A stretch of 64,000 bases of DNA from Bacteroidales bacterium (GCA_015060395.1 SUYP01000004.1:1-64000); one strand, 5' to 3'; shown: positions 23,845 to 32,322, numbered from the stretch's first letter. The notes: generated by a model not told the origin, from the sequence alone. A program made the numbers and translations.

Positions 23845-24822
23845 ATGAGACGGACAAGATTATTTGCGCTTTCTTTATGCGCAATTCTTTCTGTTGCTCC
23901 CGGTTTAAGAGCTCAGGAAAGCGTGGTCAGAAAGATTAACGACTTCGGCAGATTCGACGACTGGTGCCTCAGAGAGGTCAAGGAATCAGGTATCATCGGC
24001 GGCAATACAAAATATCTTTACGAGTTCTACGGAGACCAGGACACTCTGGTGACGGGCAAGACCCCCTTCAAGGCTCCCAAGGATTATCTCTGGCGTACAA
24101 ATAACGTACTTGCCATAGTTGCCGGTGTGGTCAAGACCAACAATACGGTCTTTCCGGAGAAGAGGGGAGACGGATATTGTGCAAGGATCGAGACGCATAT
24201 CGAGGAAGTCAAGGCTTTGGGCATCGTCAATATGGAGGTGACCTGTCAGGGCGCATTGCTTGTGGGCGTTCTTCCGGAGCCGATCACGACGACAAAGGAC
24301 CCTATGTCCAAGGTTCTGTACGGCGTGCCTTTTACTGGCTCTCCGAAGGCCTTGAGGCTTGATTATAAGGCTGATGTGGGCAATGAGGTAATAAGAGGAA
24401 CAGGCTTTTCGAAGCTGAAGCCGATGGGTTATCCTGATTATGCAGAGATAACGGTCATCCTTCAGAAGAGATGGGAGGATGAAGACGGCAATGTCCACGC
24501 CCTCAGAGTCGGTACAGGAATAGAAAGGATAATGGAGGATGTCCCTCAGTGGAAGAACGGATATGAGGTGAAGGTGCATTACGGAGATATCACCTCGCAG
24601 CCTTTCTATAAAGAATATATGGGACTCAAGACTGATTCGGAGACTGCATACCACGCTCTGAACAGCAAAGGAAAGAATGTGATCATAAGTGAAGACGGCT
24701 GGGCAACGCCGGGAACGGAGCCGACGCATCTGATGATCCACATCATTTCAAGCTGCGGAAATGCGTTTTATGGAGGCGTCGGCAACACTGTCTGGGTGGA
24801 TAATGTGCAGATTGTGATGTAA
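23845..24822 (+). CDS. Exported PCMD-domain protein
   Basis: A 325-residue protein with a signal peptide (MRRTRLFALSLCAILSVAPGLRA). It has one beta-sandwich domain of the putative carbohydrate metabolism (PCMD) type. Landmarks are GVPFTGSPKALRLDYKAD at about residues 160-177, KLKPMGYPDYAEI, and the closing GNTVWVDNVQI, a typical last strand of this family. PCMD proteins are found at the surface of gut Bacteroidetes and often near glycan loci. No glycosidase or SusCD genes are next to this one, so its ligand is unknown. It faces away from the M6 protease gene and ends at a hairpin 94 bp downstream. Confidence 0.75.
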   Translation: MRRTRLFALSLCAILSVAPGLRAQESVVRKINDFGRFDDWCLREVKESGIIGGNTKYLYEFYGDQDTLVTGKTPFKAPKDYLWRTNNVLAIVAGVVKTNNTVFPEKRGDGYCARIETHIEEVKALGIVNMEVTCQGALLVGVLPEPITTTKDPMSKVLYGVPFTGSPKALRLDYKADVGNEVIRGTGFSKLKPMGYPDYAEITVILQKRWEDEDGNVHALRVGTGIERIMEDVPQWKNGYEVKVHYGDITSQPFYKEYMGLKTDSETAYHALNSKGKNVIISEDGWATPGTEPTHLMIHIISSCGNAFYGGVGNTVWVDNVQIVM

Positions 24823-24915
24823 AAAACGAAAAAAATGCATTTTTTTTCATTTTTGATGCAACGTTTTGAAATGAATCTGCATCTATAAGACAGGTTTAGG
24901 TTTTAGTACACGTTT

Positions 24916-24948
24916 AAGGGCCGGTAAGTTGCGAAACTTCCGGCCCTT
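24916..24948. terminator. Strong hairpin between PCMD and histone-like genes
   Basis: AAGGGCCGG-t-AAGTT-gcga-AACTT-CCGGCCCTT. On the plus strand it is followed by GTTTTG. It could end both convergent transcripts. The 90 bp before it hold only an A/T-rich palindrome (AAAAAAATGCATTTTTTT) and no gene. Confidence 0.75.
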
Positions 24949-24970
24949 GTTTTGTCTGTCTTGAAGGAAA

Positions 24971-25144
24971 TTATTTAGCAGCCTCTACTGACTCCTTTCT
25001 GAAATCCTTCATCATCTTCATAAGATTCAAAGCAGCCTTGCGAGCGCGTGCTCCAGCAGCCTTGTTGCCTTTCTCTACCTGAGCCTCAGCGTTCTGTGCG
25101 AATGCCTCATACTCTGCCTTGATCTGATCTACAAGTTCTCTCAT
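24971..25144 (-). CDS. Histone H1-like DNA-binding protein (Bacteroidetes Hc1-type)
   Basis: This 57-residue protein is too short for most ORF cut-offs. It reads MRELVDQIKAEYEAFAQNAE, then VEKGNKAAGARARKAAL, then MKMMKDFRKESVEAAK. The KGNKAAGARARKA core is the hallmark of the histone H1-like (Hc1-type) family of Bacteroidetes, which is thought to bind DNA in the nucleoid. It has a strong helical, Lys/Ala-rich character. A -7-like box (TATGTTTC) is about 30 bp upstream. It is convergent with the PCMD gene, with a shared hairpin between. Confidence 0.85.
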   Translation of the reverse strand: MRELVDQIKAEYEAFAQNAEAQVEKGNKAAGARARKAALNLMKMMKDFRKESVEAAK

Positions 25145-25258
25145 CGTGTGGAAATTTTAAATAGTTCGTGAAACATAGATAAACTTCTGCCAAGGTATGA
25201 ATAATCCATCGAAAAAACAAATTTTTGCTTCTAAAATTGTTGTTTTCAGACTATTGGA

Positions 25259-25852
25259 CTATTTTTCGGCTTCAGTCTCCTTAGGTTTCGGCTTGGTGTT
25301 TACCACATTCATAGCCCTGTCAGGACCTACGGTGGCCCAAGCCTTGATCCCGTCTATCACTCTTTTGGAAATCTCTGTCATTTCCTCTTTTTCCTCCTTG
25401 CTCAGTTCCCCGAGAACATATCCCACCTGCTGTCCGCGTCCGAAATCATTACCTATTCCGACTCTGATCCTGGCATATTCCTGAGTCCCGAGGAGCTCAT
25501 TGATGTTGGTGAGACCGTTATGTCCTCCGGCGCTTCCGTTCTTGCGGAGTCTGAGGGTGCCGAAAGGTATGTTCAGGTCATCCGAAATCACAAGAAGATT
25601 CTCTGGCTGGATCTTGAGTTCGTTCATCCAGTAGCGTACAGCCTTTCCACTCAGATTCATATATGTGGAAGGCTTGAGCAGTGTGAATTTTCTGCCTTTG
25701 AATGAAACAGTCGCCGTATATCCGTATCTTCCAGACTCAAAAACAATATTGGATGCCTGAGCCCAGGCATCCAATACCATAAATCCCATATTGTGTCTGG
25801 TGTTGGCATATTCGACGCCGATGTTTCCTAAACCGACGATCAAATAATTCAT
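25259..25852 (-). CDS. pth: Peptidyl-tRNA hydrolase
   Basis: A 197-residue enzyme that frees tRNA from prematurely released peptidyl-tRNA. Diagnostic segments are MNYLIVGLGNIGVEYANTRHN (first 20 residues; His about 20 is catalytic), KPSTYMNLSG, VISDDLNIPFGTLRLRKNGS, and GGHNGLTNI. The C-terminus is acidic and Lys-rich (KPKPKETEAEK). It starts 11 bp after rplY, the usual pth/rplY pairing of many bacteria. Confidence 0.95.
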   Translation of the reverse strand: MNYLIVGLGNIGVEYANTRHNMGFMVLDAWAQASNIVFESGRYGYTATVSFKGRKFTLLKPSTYMNLSGKAVRYWMNELKIQPENLLVISDDLNIPFGTLRLRKNGSAGGHNGLTNINELLGTQEYARIRVGIGNDFGRGQQVGYVLGELSKEEKEEMTEISKRVIDGIKAWATVGPDRAMNVVNTKPKPKETEAEK

Positions 25853-25863
25853 ACCAGATCGGA

Positions 25864-26445
25864 TTACTTGCCCTGCTCCATCTTAGCCTGCTGAGTTGCA
25901 CGTGTAGGACGTACTGAGCAGATGATAGTTGCCTTAGGGGAAACGATAGTAACTCCGTCGAAGTTGAGGTCACCGGCAACGATCTGCTTGCCGATCATAA
26001 GGTGAGTAGAGTCAACCTCAAGGAGGTCAGGAAGCTTGTCCATCATAGCGCTTACGCGGAGCTTGCGGCTCGAAACGAGGAGCTTACCACCCATCTTGAC
26101 ACCCTCTGAGTGTCCTACAACCTTTACAGGAACCTCAATAGTTACAGGCTTGTCCTCAGATACGAAGAGGAAGTCAGCGTGAAGAGCCTCGTCAGTTACA
26201 GGATGATACTGTACCTCGTGGAGCACTGCATAACCGTTTCTTCCGTCGCTGAGCTTAAGGTCAATGATGAAAGAGTTAGGTGTGTGAGTGATACTCTTGA
26301 GATCCTGAGCCTCGATAGTGAAAAGGATGTTCTCCATTCCGAGTCCATAGATGTTGCAAGGAACCTGTCCTGCACGACGGATTGCCTTAACGGCAGCCTT
26401 GTTGCCAGCTTCGCGAACCTGGCCGTTGAGTTCAATGTGTTTCAT
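25864..26445 (-). CDS. rplY: 50S ribosomal protein L25 (CTC form)
   Basis: This 193-residue long-form L25 has an N-terminal 5S rRNA-binding domain (ELNGQVREAGNKAAVKAIRR, GQVPCNIYGLG) and a C-terminal CTC domain (VPVKVVGHSEGVKMGGKL). It binds 5S rRNA in the large subunit. The C-terminal tail (TRATQQAKMEQGK) is variable in the family. It is the first gene before pth. Its leader is about 185 nt long, with likely hairpins (see 26446-26632). Confidence 0.95.
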   Translation of the reverse strand: MKHIELNGQVREAGNKAAVKAIRRAGQVPCNIYGLGMENILFTIEAQDLKSITHTPNSFIIDLKLSDGRNGYAVLHEVQYHPVTDEALHADFLFVSEDKPVTIEVPVKVVGHSEGVKMGGKLLVSSRKLRVSAMMDKLPDLLEVDSTHLMIGKQIVAGDLNFDGVTIVSPKATIICSVRPTRATQQAKMEQGK

Positions 26446-26632
26446 TGTTTTTTTGATTTAAAATGTGTTACTCAGTTTTTACGCTCAAAATTCCTCATTT
26501 TCTTCGTCGGACTGCATCTTCAAAATCCTCACAACCAGAAGGTTGCTCCGGTTTCTCAGATTTGTCCGCCTCGAAAATATCGGCTTTTGCGGTAAAAACC
26601 CCATTGCACCAAAAAGCGTCTGCTTTTTATGG
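26446..26632 (-). promoter_or_regulatory. Structured 5' leader of rplY-pth
   Basis: The leader has a strong hairpin at its 5' end (CCCCAT-AAAAAGC-aga-c-GCTTTTT-ggtgca-ATGGGG, 26598-26634), followed by TTTTTA. A second hairpin, CAACC-ttct-GGTTG, is in the middle (about 26533-26546). No gene in this 250 bp on either strand looks real. It could be an attenuator or ribosomal-protein leader; no known RNA family is recognised. Confidence 0.5.
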
Positions 26633-26637
26633 GGCTG

Positions 26638-26645
26638 CAAAGATA
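26638..26645 (-). promoter_or_regulatory. Promoter -7 box for rplY
   Basis: TATCTTTG on the minus strand, about 190 bp before the rplY start, directly upstream of the 5' hairpin. Confidence 0.5.
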
Positions 26646-26698
26646 GATAAATTATTTGAATATCAAACGATAATGTCGAAAAGATTCTTTTCAGGCTG

Positions 26699-28012
26699 CT
26701 ATTCGACCAGCATCGTGGCCTGATTCCATCGGAGGGTCTTGTAGAACTTGGCAAGCTCTTCTGTACCGCAGCCAGGCAGATACATACTGAAGCCGGAGAA
26801 TGTGTCTATTCTGAATTCGGACATAAACTCAGGTGTATGACCTTTATATAATACGCACTCTTCAAGTGCCGAGTGCAGTTCTGCAAGTTCGTTCTCATCG
26901 GCACCTGCCTGGATGATTATGCTTTCAAGATCATAGAACCAGTGTTTGCCGGAACGGAAGAATACCTGTGTCTTTTCCGGGTCTATGCCATCGATCCCTT
27001 CCCTGTGCGTCGTGAAGAAGTCGCGGCATACTTCAGCAAGAGGTTCGAGCCTGCTGCAGTCCACAAGCGATATGGTAGCGGATCTATATACTCCGCTCTG
27101 TACATCGTACTGCATAAAATAATCTTCGCACACACCCTGCGGATATGGTTCCTCGCGTTCCAGAAGGTGCTTGGTAAGAGTCTTGTAATCAAAGCCTTCT
27201 GCCAGAACTTCTGCCTGCGAGAATCCCAGGAGCCTGCATTTGTCCCGAAGCTCGAATGCTACCTCTATTCCTCCCATAAGGCAGGCGTCGAACAGGATGT
27301 AATCCAGCTCCATCGGTATGGCTTCTGCAAAATCGGCAATATCCATCTCGTATGAGACTCTCTGCCCGATCGCTCCCACCTGATCCTGACCTATGCTTTT
27401 GACCATAGGAAGCGAAGGGTCGAAGTCCGGCTCTATATACGGTACCGGCATAGGTATGGCAGCCGCCCTTGAACGCATCATTCCGGATGGGGTGAATTTA
27501 TATCCGTATGGGTCTGAATAATATCCGGCAGGAAGGTATCCTGTAGCGTGTGAGGAGAAGATCATACCGTAGCTTCTGGCCTCGAAGTTGTCCCTGACGT
27601 ATGTCAGTACTTCGTTCAGCTGAGCTCCGGATGCGGAAATGCTGCCGGCCGGGTATGACTTCAAGGTGTCTGTGATGACTTTCCCCTCATCATCCTTATA
27701 TATCCTCATAAGATGCGGCGATGTCGGGATGTCGTATGCTCCGTTGACCTTCGGTGTGTGGGAATATACCAGAAGTATGTCCTCCTTGCAGCCGCTTCCG
27801 GGGAGCCATCCCTGTTTCAGCTCACCGATGTCCTCGAGCAGATAGTTCCTGAGGGAATTGTAGCCTGCCGAGTAAAGCAGGAGAACCTTCCGTGACTTTC
27901 CTGCGTCAACGCAGTCGTTTTCAGGCTTGTCTATGGGACAGCATCCGAAAGATGCCGCCATCACCATAAATCCGGTTATGATATTTATTATAGGTATATA
28001 TATTCCTTTCAT
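26699..28012 (-). CDS. C11 (clostripain) family cysteine peptidase lipoprotein
   Basis: A 437-residue protein with a lipoprotein-type signal peptide ending MAASFGC (Cys near residue 23). The peptidase C11 core carries a catalytic His in FSSHATGYLPAG, about residue 154, and a catalytic Cys in FDACLMGG, about residue 242. C11 enzymes cut after Arg or Lys and many self-activate. The start at 28012 (MKGIYIPI) is taken because it gives a complete signal peptide and sits after a -7 box. The open frame upstream would run antisense through the neighbouring DPP III gene. It faces away from DPP III, sharing a short intergenic region with opposed promoters. Confidence 0.85.
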   Translation of the reverse strand: MKGIYIPIINIITGFMVMAASFGCCPIDKPENDCVDAGKSRKVLLLYSAGYNSLRNYLLEDIGELKQGWLPGSGCKEDILLVYSHTPKVNGAYDIPTSPHLMRIYKDDEGKVITDTLKSYPAGSISASGAQLNEVLTYVRDNFEARSYGMIFSSHATGYLPAGYYSDPYGYKFTPSGMMRSRAAAIPMPVPYIEPDFDPSLPMVKSIGQDQVGAIGQRVSYEMDIADFAEAIPMELDYILFDACLMGGIEVAFELRDKCRLLGFSQAEVLAEGFDYKTLTKHLLEREEPYPQGVCEDYFMQYDVQSGVYRSATISLVDCSRLEPLAEVCRDFFTTHREGIDGIDPEKTQVFFRSGKHWFYDLESIIIQAGADENELAELHSALEECVLYKGHTPEFMSEFRIDTFSGFSMYLPGCGTEELAKFYKTLRWNQATMLVE

Positions 28013-28032
28013 CAGTATTCCGTTTGAACGTG

Positions 28033-28040
28033 CAAATATA
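28033..28040 (-). promoter_or_regulatory. Promoter -7 box for the C11 peptidase gene
   Basis: TATATTTG on the minus strand, 20 bp before the start at 28012. Confidence 0.55.
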
Positions 28041-28051
28041 ATTATTTTGCG

Positions 28052-28059
28052 TATATTTG
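28052..28059 (+). promoter_or_regulatory. Promoter -7 box for DPP III
   Basis: TATATTTG, 25 bp before the ATG at 28085. It excludes the TTG at 28064 as a start, which would lie at or before the first base of the message. Confidence 0.55.
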
Positions 28060-28084
28060 CCAATTGCGTGAAAATGAAAACAAT

Positions 28085-30091
28085 ATGGTAAAAGATATGA
28101 AACTCTTTGGAAAAATGATTACAATCGCAGGCGTGGCCGCAGCCTTGACTTCCTGTTCGGATAAAGCGGCCCAGAACGGTGATTTCAAATATCTTATGGA
28201 TGAATTTGCCGATCTCAAGATAATGAGATACCAGGTGCCGGGCTGGGATGCCCTGACTCTTCAGCAGAAGGAATATGTCTATCATCTGTCTGAAGCGGCA
28301 AAATACGGCCGTGACATAATCTGGATGCAGAACTGCAAATACAATCTGAGAATCCGCAAGACTCTCGAGAATATTCTTGAGAACTATGACGGAGACCGTA
28401 CCTGTGAGGACTGGAAGAAATTCGAGACATACGCGAAGAGAGTGTTCTTCAGCAACGGTATCCACCATCACTATGCGGAAGACAAGTTCTTTCCGGAGTG
28501 CTCCCGGGATTACTTTCACGACCTTATGGCTGCCGTAGGGGAGGATGATGCTGAGCTGGAATACTTCATCTATGATCCGGCTGTCTTTCCTGCGAGAAAG
28601 GTTATGGGCGGAAAGGATATCGTGGCTGAATCAGCTGTGAACTTCTACGAGGGCGTGACACGTGCGGAAGTGGAGGCATTCTATGCGGCGATGATGGATC
28701 CAGCAGACAAGACACCGGTGTCATACGGTCTCAACAGCCGAGTGGTGAAGGGCGAGGATGGCATTGTGCGCGAAGAGGTATATAAGGTAGGCGGACTTTA
28801 CGGTCCGGCTCTCGAGAAGATCTGCGCCGAGCTTGAAAAGGCTGCCGCTGTAGCCGAGAACGAGACGCAGAAGGCATATATCGCTGACCTTGTGGCATAT
28901 TACAGGTCCGGCGACCTCAAGCTTTGGGACGAGTACAACATCAAGTGGGTGAATGATACTCTCGGAACCGTCGATTTCGTGAACGGATTCGTTGAGGATT
29001 ACAATGACCCTCTCGGACGCAAGGCTACCTGGGAAGGCCTTGTGAACTTCAAGGATGCCGAGGCGTCCCTCCGCACCGAGCTCATCAGCGAGAATGCACA
29101 GTGGTTCGAGGATAATTCTCCGGTTGACGCCAGATTCAAGAAAAAGGAAGTGAAGGGCGTATCGGCGAAGGTCATCAATGTAGCTGTGCTTGCAGGCGAC
29201 TGCTATCCTGCTGCTCCTATAGGCATCAACCTTCCTAACGCAGACTGGATCCGCCGTGAGCACGGCTCCAAGTCCGTTACTATCGCGAACCTGACATCGG
29301 CATACAATATGGCTGCCCAGGAGTCTCCGAAGAACCTTCTTTCAGAGTTCGCCTGGTCAGAGGAGGAGATTGCGGCAGAGAAGAAATACGGTGCATTGAC
29401 CAACGACCTTCATACCGATCTTCACGAATGTCTCGGACACGGTTCCGGCCAGCTTCTTCCCGAAACATCGCCAAATGCGCTCGGAGAGTACAGCTCAGCT
29501 CTTGAAGAGACCCGTGCCGACCTTTTCGGACTTTATTATCTTGCTGATCCTAAGCTTGTAGAGCTCGGTATCCTTCCTGATATGGAGGCATACAAGGCTC
29601 AGTATTCAAGCTATATCCGCAACGGTATCTTCACTCAGTTCAACCGTGTGGAGTTCGGCAAGAAGAATATGGAGGCTCATATGCAGAACCGCAAGCTCAT
29701 TGCAGACTGGTGCTATGAGAAGGGACTGGCTGACAATGTGATAGAGAAGAAGGTCCGTGACGGAAAGACATATTTCGTGGTGAATGACTTCGAGGCTCTC
29801 CGCGGACTTTTCGGCGATCTCCTTGCTGAGGTGCAGAGAATCAAGTCTGAGGGTGACTATGAGGCTGGAAAGGCTCTTGTCGAGACTTATGCCGTAAATA
29901 TAGATCCTCAGCTCCACAGGGAAGTGCTCGACCGTTATGCTTCCCTCGGTCTGAAGCCATACGGCGGATTCCTCAATCCTGATATCGTTCCGGTGGAGAA
30001 GAATGGAGAAGTAGTTGACTATGAGATCGTTTACAATGACGACTATATCGCTCAGATGCTCCATTACGGAAAGAAGTACGCTACTTTGTAA
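28085..30091 (+). CDS. Dipeptidyl peptidase III (M49) lipoprotein
   Basis: This protein of 668 residues has a lipoprotein signal (MKLFGKMITIAGVAAALTSC). It has the full DPP III layout: the zinc hexapeptide HECLGH (in HTDLHECLGHGSGQ) near residue 445, and the second motif LEETRADLFGLYYL about 30 residues on, which supplies the third Zn ligand. Bacteroides DPP III enzymes of this type remove dipeptides from peptide N-termini. The ATG at 28085 or the one at 28097 (the classical signal start) could be used. Compare the HEXXH relative at 18594-20192. The stop is 19 bp from the xerD start, with a palindromic repeat between. Confidence 0.92.
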   Translation: MVKDMKLFGKMITIAGVAAALTSCSDKAAQNGDFKYLMDEFADLKIMRYQVPGWDALTLQQKEYVYHLSEAAKYGRDIIWMQNCKYNLRIRKTLENILENYDGDRTCEDWKKFETYAKRVFFSNGIHHHYAEDKFFPECSRDYFHDLMAAVGEDDAELEYFIYDPAVFPARKVMGGKDIVAESAVNFYEGVTRAEVEAFYAAMMDPADKTPVSYGLNSRVVKGEDGIVREEVYKVGGLYGPALEKICAELEKAAAVAENETQKAYIADLVAYYRSGDLKLWDEYNIKWVNDTLGTVDFVNGFVEDYNDPLGRKATWEGLVNFKDAEASLRTELISENAQWFEDNSPVDARFKKKEVKGVSAKVINVAVLAGDCYPAAPIGINLPNADWIRREHGSKSVTIANLTSAYNMAAQESPKNLLSEFAWSEEEIAAEKKYGALTNDLHTDLHECLGHGSGQLLPETSPNALGEYSSALEETRADLFGLYYLADPKLVELGILPDMEAYKAQYSSYIRNGIFTQFNRVEFGKKNMEAHMQNRKLIADWCYEKGLADNVIEKKVRDGKTYFVVNDFEALRGLFGDLLAEVQRIKSEGDYEAGKALVETYAVNIDPQLHREVLDRYASLGLKPYGGFLNPDIVPVEKNGEVVDYEIVYNDDYIAQMLHYGKKYATL

Positions 30092-30118
30092 TCTGTCATC
30101 CTGAACGCAGTGAAGGAT
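30092..30118 (+). repeat. Dispersed palindromic repeat containing the xerD start
   Basis: The sequence TGTCATCCTGAACGCAGTGA... has the form of the widely seen GTCATCCTGA-GCGMAG-type intergenic repeat. The xerD GTG start lies inside it, at 30110. The repeat directly follows the DPP III stop. Confidence 0.65.
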
Positions 30119-31006
30119 ATCCTCAAAGATTATGAGAACTATCTCAAGATAGAACGTGCGATGTCGCGGAATACCGTGGCATCGTATTGTTCTGATGTCC
30201 GGAAGTTCCTGGCCGCTGTGCCCTCGCAGCCTGAATATGTGGCTCCGGAGGATATTGAACAGTATCTGTCCGGTCTTTCCCTGGTGTCAAAGCGCTCTCA
30301 GGCCAGATTCCTCAGTTCATTGCGCTCTTTCTTCAACTGGCTCGTCCTTGAAGGAAGCATAACCGACAATCCCTGCGATAAGATCGAGTCTCCGAAGCTG
30401 GGACATTATCTCCCTGAGGTTCTGTCGGTCGAAGAGGTGGAAGCGATGATGGCGGCGGTGGATCTTAGTACCTGGCAGGGACTTCGCGACAGGGCGATAC
30501 TGGAGATCCTGTACGGATGCGGACTGCGTGTCTCGGAAGCTGTGGGGCTGAAGCTTTCCTGCCTGTATTTCGACGAAGGGTATATAAGGGTGATTGGAAA
30601 GGGTGACAAGGAAAGGCTTGTGCCTGTCGGGGAAATGGCGGCCGATGCTGTAAATGCCTATCTGGAACGCCGCCCGCAGCCATTTGATGCGGAATCGGAT
30701 GATATTGTGTTCCTGAACCGTTTCGGACGGCCGTTGAGCCGTCAGTCGATGTTCAAGATGGTGAAGACGATGGCTCTGCTTGCAGATGTGCGCAAAGAAA
30801 TATCTCCTCACACCCTGAGGCATTCATTCGCGACCCATCTGGTCGAAAACGGGGCTGACCTTCGTCTTGTCCAGGAAATGCTCGGGCACGAGAACCTTAC
30901 GACAACAGAGATATACACCCATATCGACACTACCACCTGGCATAAGGAGGTGCTCGATCATCATCCGCGCCGTAATGCAGATCCTGATGAGGAGCCTCTT
31001 AAATAA
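30110..31006 (+). CDS. xerD: Site-specific tyrosine recombinase XerD
   Basis: This 298-residue recombinase has an N-terminal SAM-like domain (KDYENYLKIERAMSRNTVASY) and a catalytic domain. The catalytic residues are Arg in YGCGLRVSEAV, Lys in GKGDKERLVPV, HTLRHSFATH (His and Arg), and the Tyr nucleophile in TTTEIYTH near residue 269. It resolves chromosome dimers at dif with XerC. No XerC, dif or integron is in the window, and isolated placement after a housekeeping gene argues for the chromosomal enzyme rather than an integrase. The start is GTG within a repeat; no in-frame ATG lies before the conserved N-terminus. Confidence 0.93.
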   Translation: MKDILKDYENYLKIERAMSRNTVASYCSDVRKFLAAVPSQPEYVAPEDIEQYLSGLSLVSKRSQARFLSSLRSFFNWLVLEGSITDNPCDKIESPKLGHYLPEVLSVEEVEAMMAAVDLSTWQGLRDRAILEILYGCGLRVSEAVGLKLSCLYFDEGYIRVIGKGDKERLVPVGEMAADAVNAYLERRPQPFDAESDDIVFLNRFGRPLSRQSMFKMVKTMALLADVRKEISPHTLRHSFATHLVENGADLRLVQEMLGHENLTTTEIYTHIDTTTWHKEVLDHHPRRNADPDEEPLK

Positions 31007-31013
31007 AAATTGC

Positions 31014-31021
31014 TACATTTG
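31014..31021 (+). promoter_or_regulatory. Promoter -7 box for the FKBP gene
   Basis: TACATTTG, 56 bp before the start at 31078. Confidence 0.5.
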
Positions 31022-31077
31022 CAGGCGTTTGCAAAATTATGGATATAATCAGCCCGCAAGGGCATAAATATTTAAAT

Positions 31078-31683
31078 ATGGATAAGAACAGTTATGCATT
31101 GGGTATGAGCATTGCCCACAATATGATGTCGTCAGGCATCAGGTCTATTGAATTCGATGATTTCGCAGCTGGAGTGAAGGCTGTCCTCACAGGTGCGGAG
31201 CCGGCAGTTTCATTCCAGGAGGCAGGCCAGCTCCTTGACAAGTATTTTGCGGAGCTTGAAGCAGAGCAGAAGGCGCAGGCAGAGGCGATGAGCGCAGCTA
31301 TGCGTGAGGAAGGTGAGGCGTTCCTCAAGATGAATGCCGAGAAGGAGGGAGTCGTGACTCTTCCTAGCGGTCTCCAATATAAGGTCATCACAGAGGGAAG
31401 CGGTAAGAAGCCTTCGGCAACATCTCAGGTGAAGTGCCATTACGAGGGTACTTTCCTTAACGGTGCGAAGTTCGACAGCTCGTATGACCGCAATGAGCCT
31501 GCTGTATTCGGCCTCAATCAGGTGATCGCAGGTTGGACTGAGGGCGTGCAGCTTATGTCTGAGGGCTCGAAGTACGAATTCTATATCCCTTACAACCTTG
31601 CATACGGTGAGCACGGAGCTCCAGGTGCAATCCCTCCGTATGCTGCCCTTAAGTTCGTAGTAGAGCTCATTGAAGTTCTCTAA
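31078..31683 (+). CDS. FKBP-type peptidyl-prolyl isomerase
   Basis: A 201-residue protein with an N-terminal dimerisation-type helical domain (MDKNSYALGMSIAHNMMSSG, residues 1-75). The FKBP catalytic domain follows (about 105-201), with EGSGKKPSATSQVKCHYEGTF, LNGAKFDSSYDR, and IPYNLAYGEHGAPGAIPPYAALKFVVELIEV. This is the FkpA/FklB layout. There is no clear signal peptide, so it is probably cytoplasmic. The ATG at 31078 matches homologues; an ATG 39 bp upstream is in frame but adds residues not seen in the family. It precedes pnuC by 29 bp. Confidence 0.92.
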   Translation: MDKNSYALGMSIAHNMMSSGIRSIEFDDFAAGVKAVLTGAEPAVSFQEAGQLLDKYFAELEAEQKAQAEAMSAAMREEGEAFLKMNAEKEGVVTLPSGLQYKVITEGSGKKPSATSQVKCHYEGTFLNGAKFDSSYDRNEPAVFGLNQVIAGWTEGVQLMSEGSKYEFYIPYNLAYGEHGAPGAIPPYAALKFVVELIEVL

Positions 31684-31712
31684 CAGTCATTTCCAGCCGT
31701 AGAAATCTATTG

Positions 31713-32303
31713 ATGGGAAACTTTATGGAAATATTCACCCTCGTCACGGGGGTGATTTATATTATTCTCGAGATACGTCAGAAGAATCTGATGTGGGTGG
31801 TGGGAATACTCACAAGTCTTGCTGCTATGTGGGTGTTCTTCCGTCAGGGACTATATGCTTCTTTCGGCCTCAATACATACTATCTTGTCACCTCTGTGAT
31901 AGGATTATGGCAGTGGCGCCGGGATATCGACAAGGTCGCTTCCACCCAGGAAATCCAGGATACGGGAACGGTGCGTCTGAAGCGTCTGAATATCAGAACC
32001 ATAGCCATAAGTACCGTGGTTGTAGCTGCCGGAACTTTCGGCCTTGCTTACCTGATGGAACTTCTGGAGAATCCGATGTCCTACCTCGATTCTGCCGTCG
32101 CTGTGCTGAGTGCTGTGGCAACCTGGTGGCTGGTACGCTGCTATATCCAGCAGTGGTGGCTCTGGATAGCTGCAGATACGGTGAGCACGATATTGTGCGC
32201 CAGTCAGGGACTATGGTGGATGACGGCACTTTATGCGGCTTACACGATTTCTGCGGTAATAGGATATATGCATTGGAAAAGACACGGACGCTACATAGAT
32301 TAG
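31713..32303 (+). CDS. pnuC: PnuC-type nicotinamide riboside transporter
   Basis: A 196-residue inner-membrane protein with seven likely helices. The family motifs WVVGILTSLAAMWVFFRQG, FGLNTYYLVTSVIGLWQW and WWLWIAADTVS (substrate site near W and N) are clear. PnuC facilitates uptake of nicotinamide riboside for NAD synthesis; its substrate kinase is not in the window. It starts at an ATG three bases after a TTG alternative. Its tail overlaps the hairpin terminator at 32277. Confidence 0.9.
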   Translation: MGNFMEIFTLVTGVIYIILEIRQKNLMWVVGILTSLAAMWVFFRQGLYASFGLNTYYLVTSVIGLWQWRRDIDKVASTQEIQDTGTVRLKRLNIRTIAISTVVVAAGTFGLAYLMELLENPMSYLDSAVAVLSAVATWWLVRCYIQQWWLWIAADTVSTILCASQGLWWMTALYAAYTISAVIGYMHWKRHGRYID

Positions 32304-32319
32304 CGCCCGTGTCTTTTTT
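32277..32319. terminator. Bidirectional terminator between pnuC and the GDSL gene
   Basis: Stem AAAAGACACGG/CCGTGTCTTTT plus CGCTA/TAGCG, 32277-32317. Long A and T runs flank it, so it can work in both directions. It includes the pnuC stop (32301) and ends near the GDSL gene stop (32323). Confidence 0.85.
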
Positions 32320-32322
32320 GCA

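Noticed and set aside
26485..26754. Open frame in the rplY leader, minus strand
   Set aside because: It crosses the rplY promoter and has no start signal; the product is Arg/Ser-rich with no family resemblance.
28064..28084. TTG start for DPP III
   Set aside because: It lies at the expected first base of the transcript, and the signal peptide begins later.
28013..28519. Long extension of the C11 peptidase N-terminus
   Set aside because: It runs antisense through DPP III and would place the signal peptide 170 residues in; the ATG at 28012 follows a promoter.
30110..31006. xerD as an integrase of a mobile element
   Set aside because: There are no att-like direct repeats, excisionase, relaxase or cargo genes near it; flanking genes are housekeeping.
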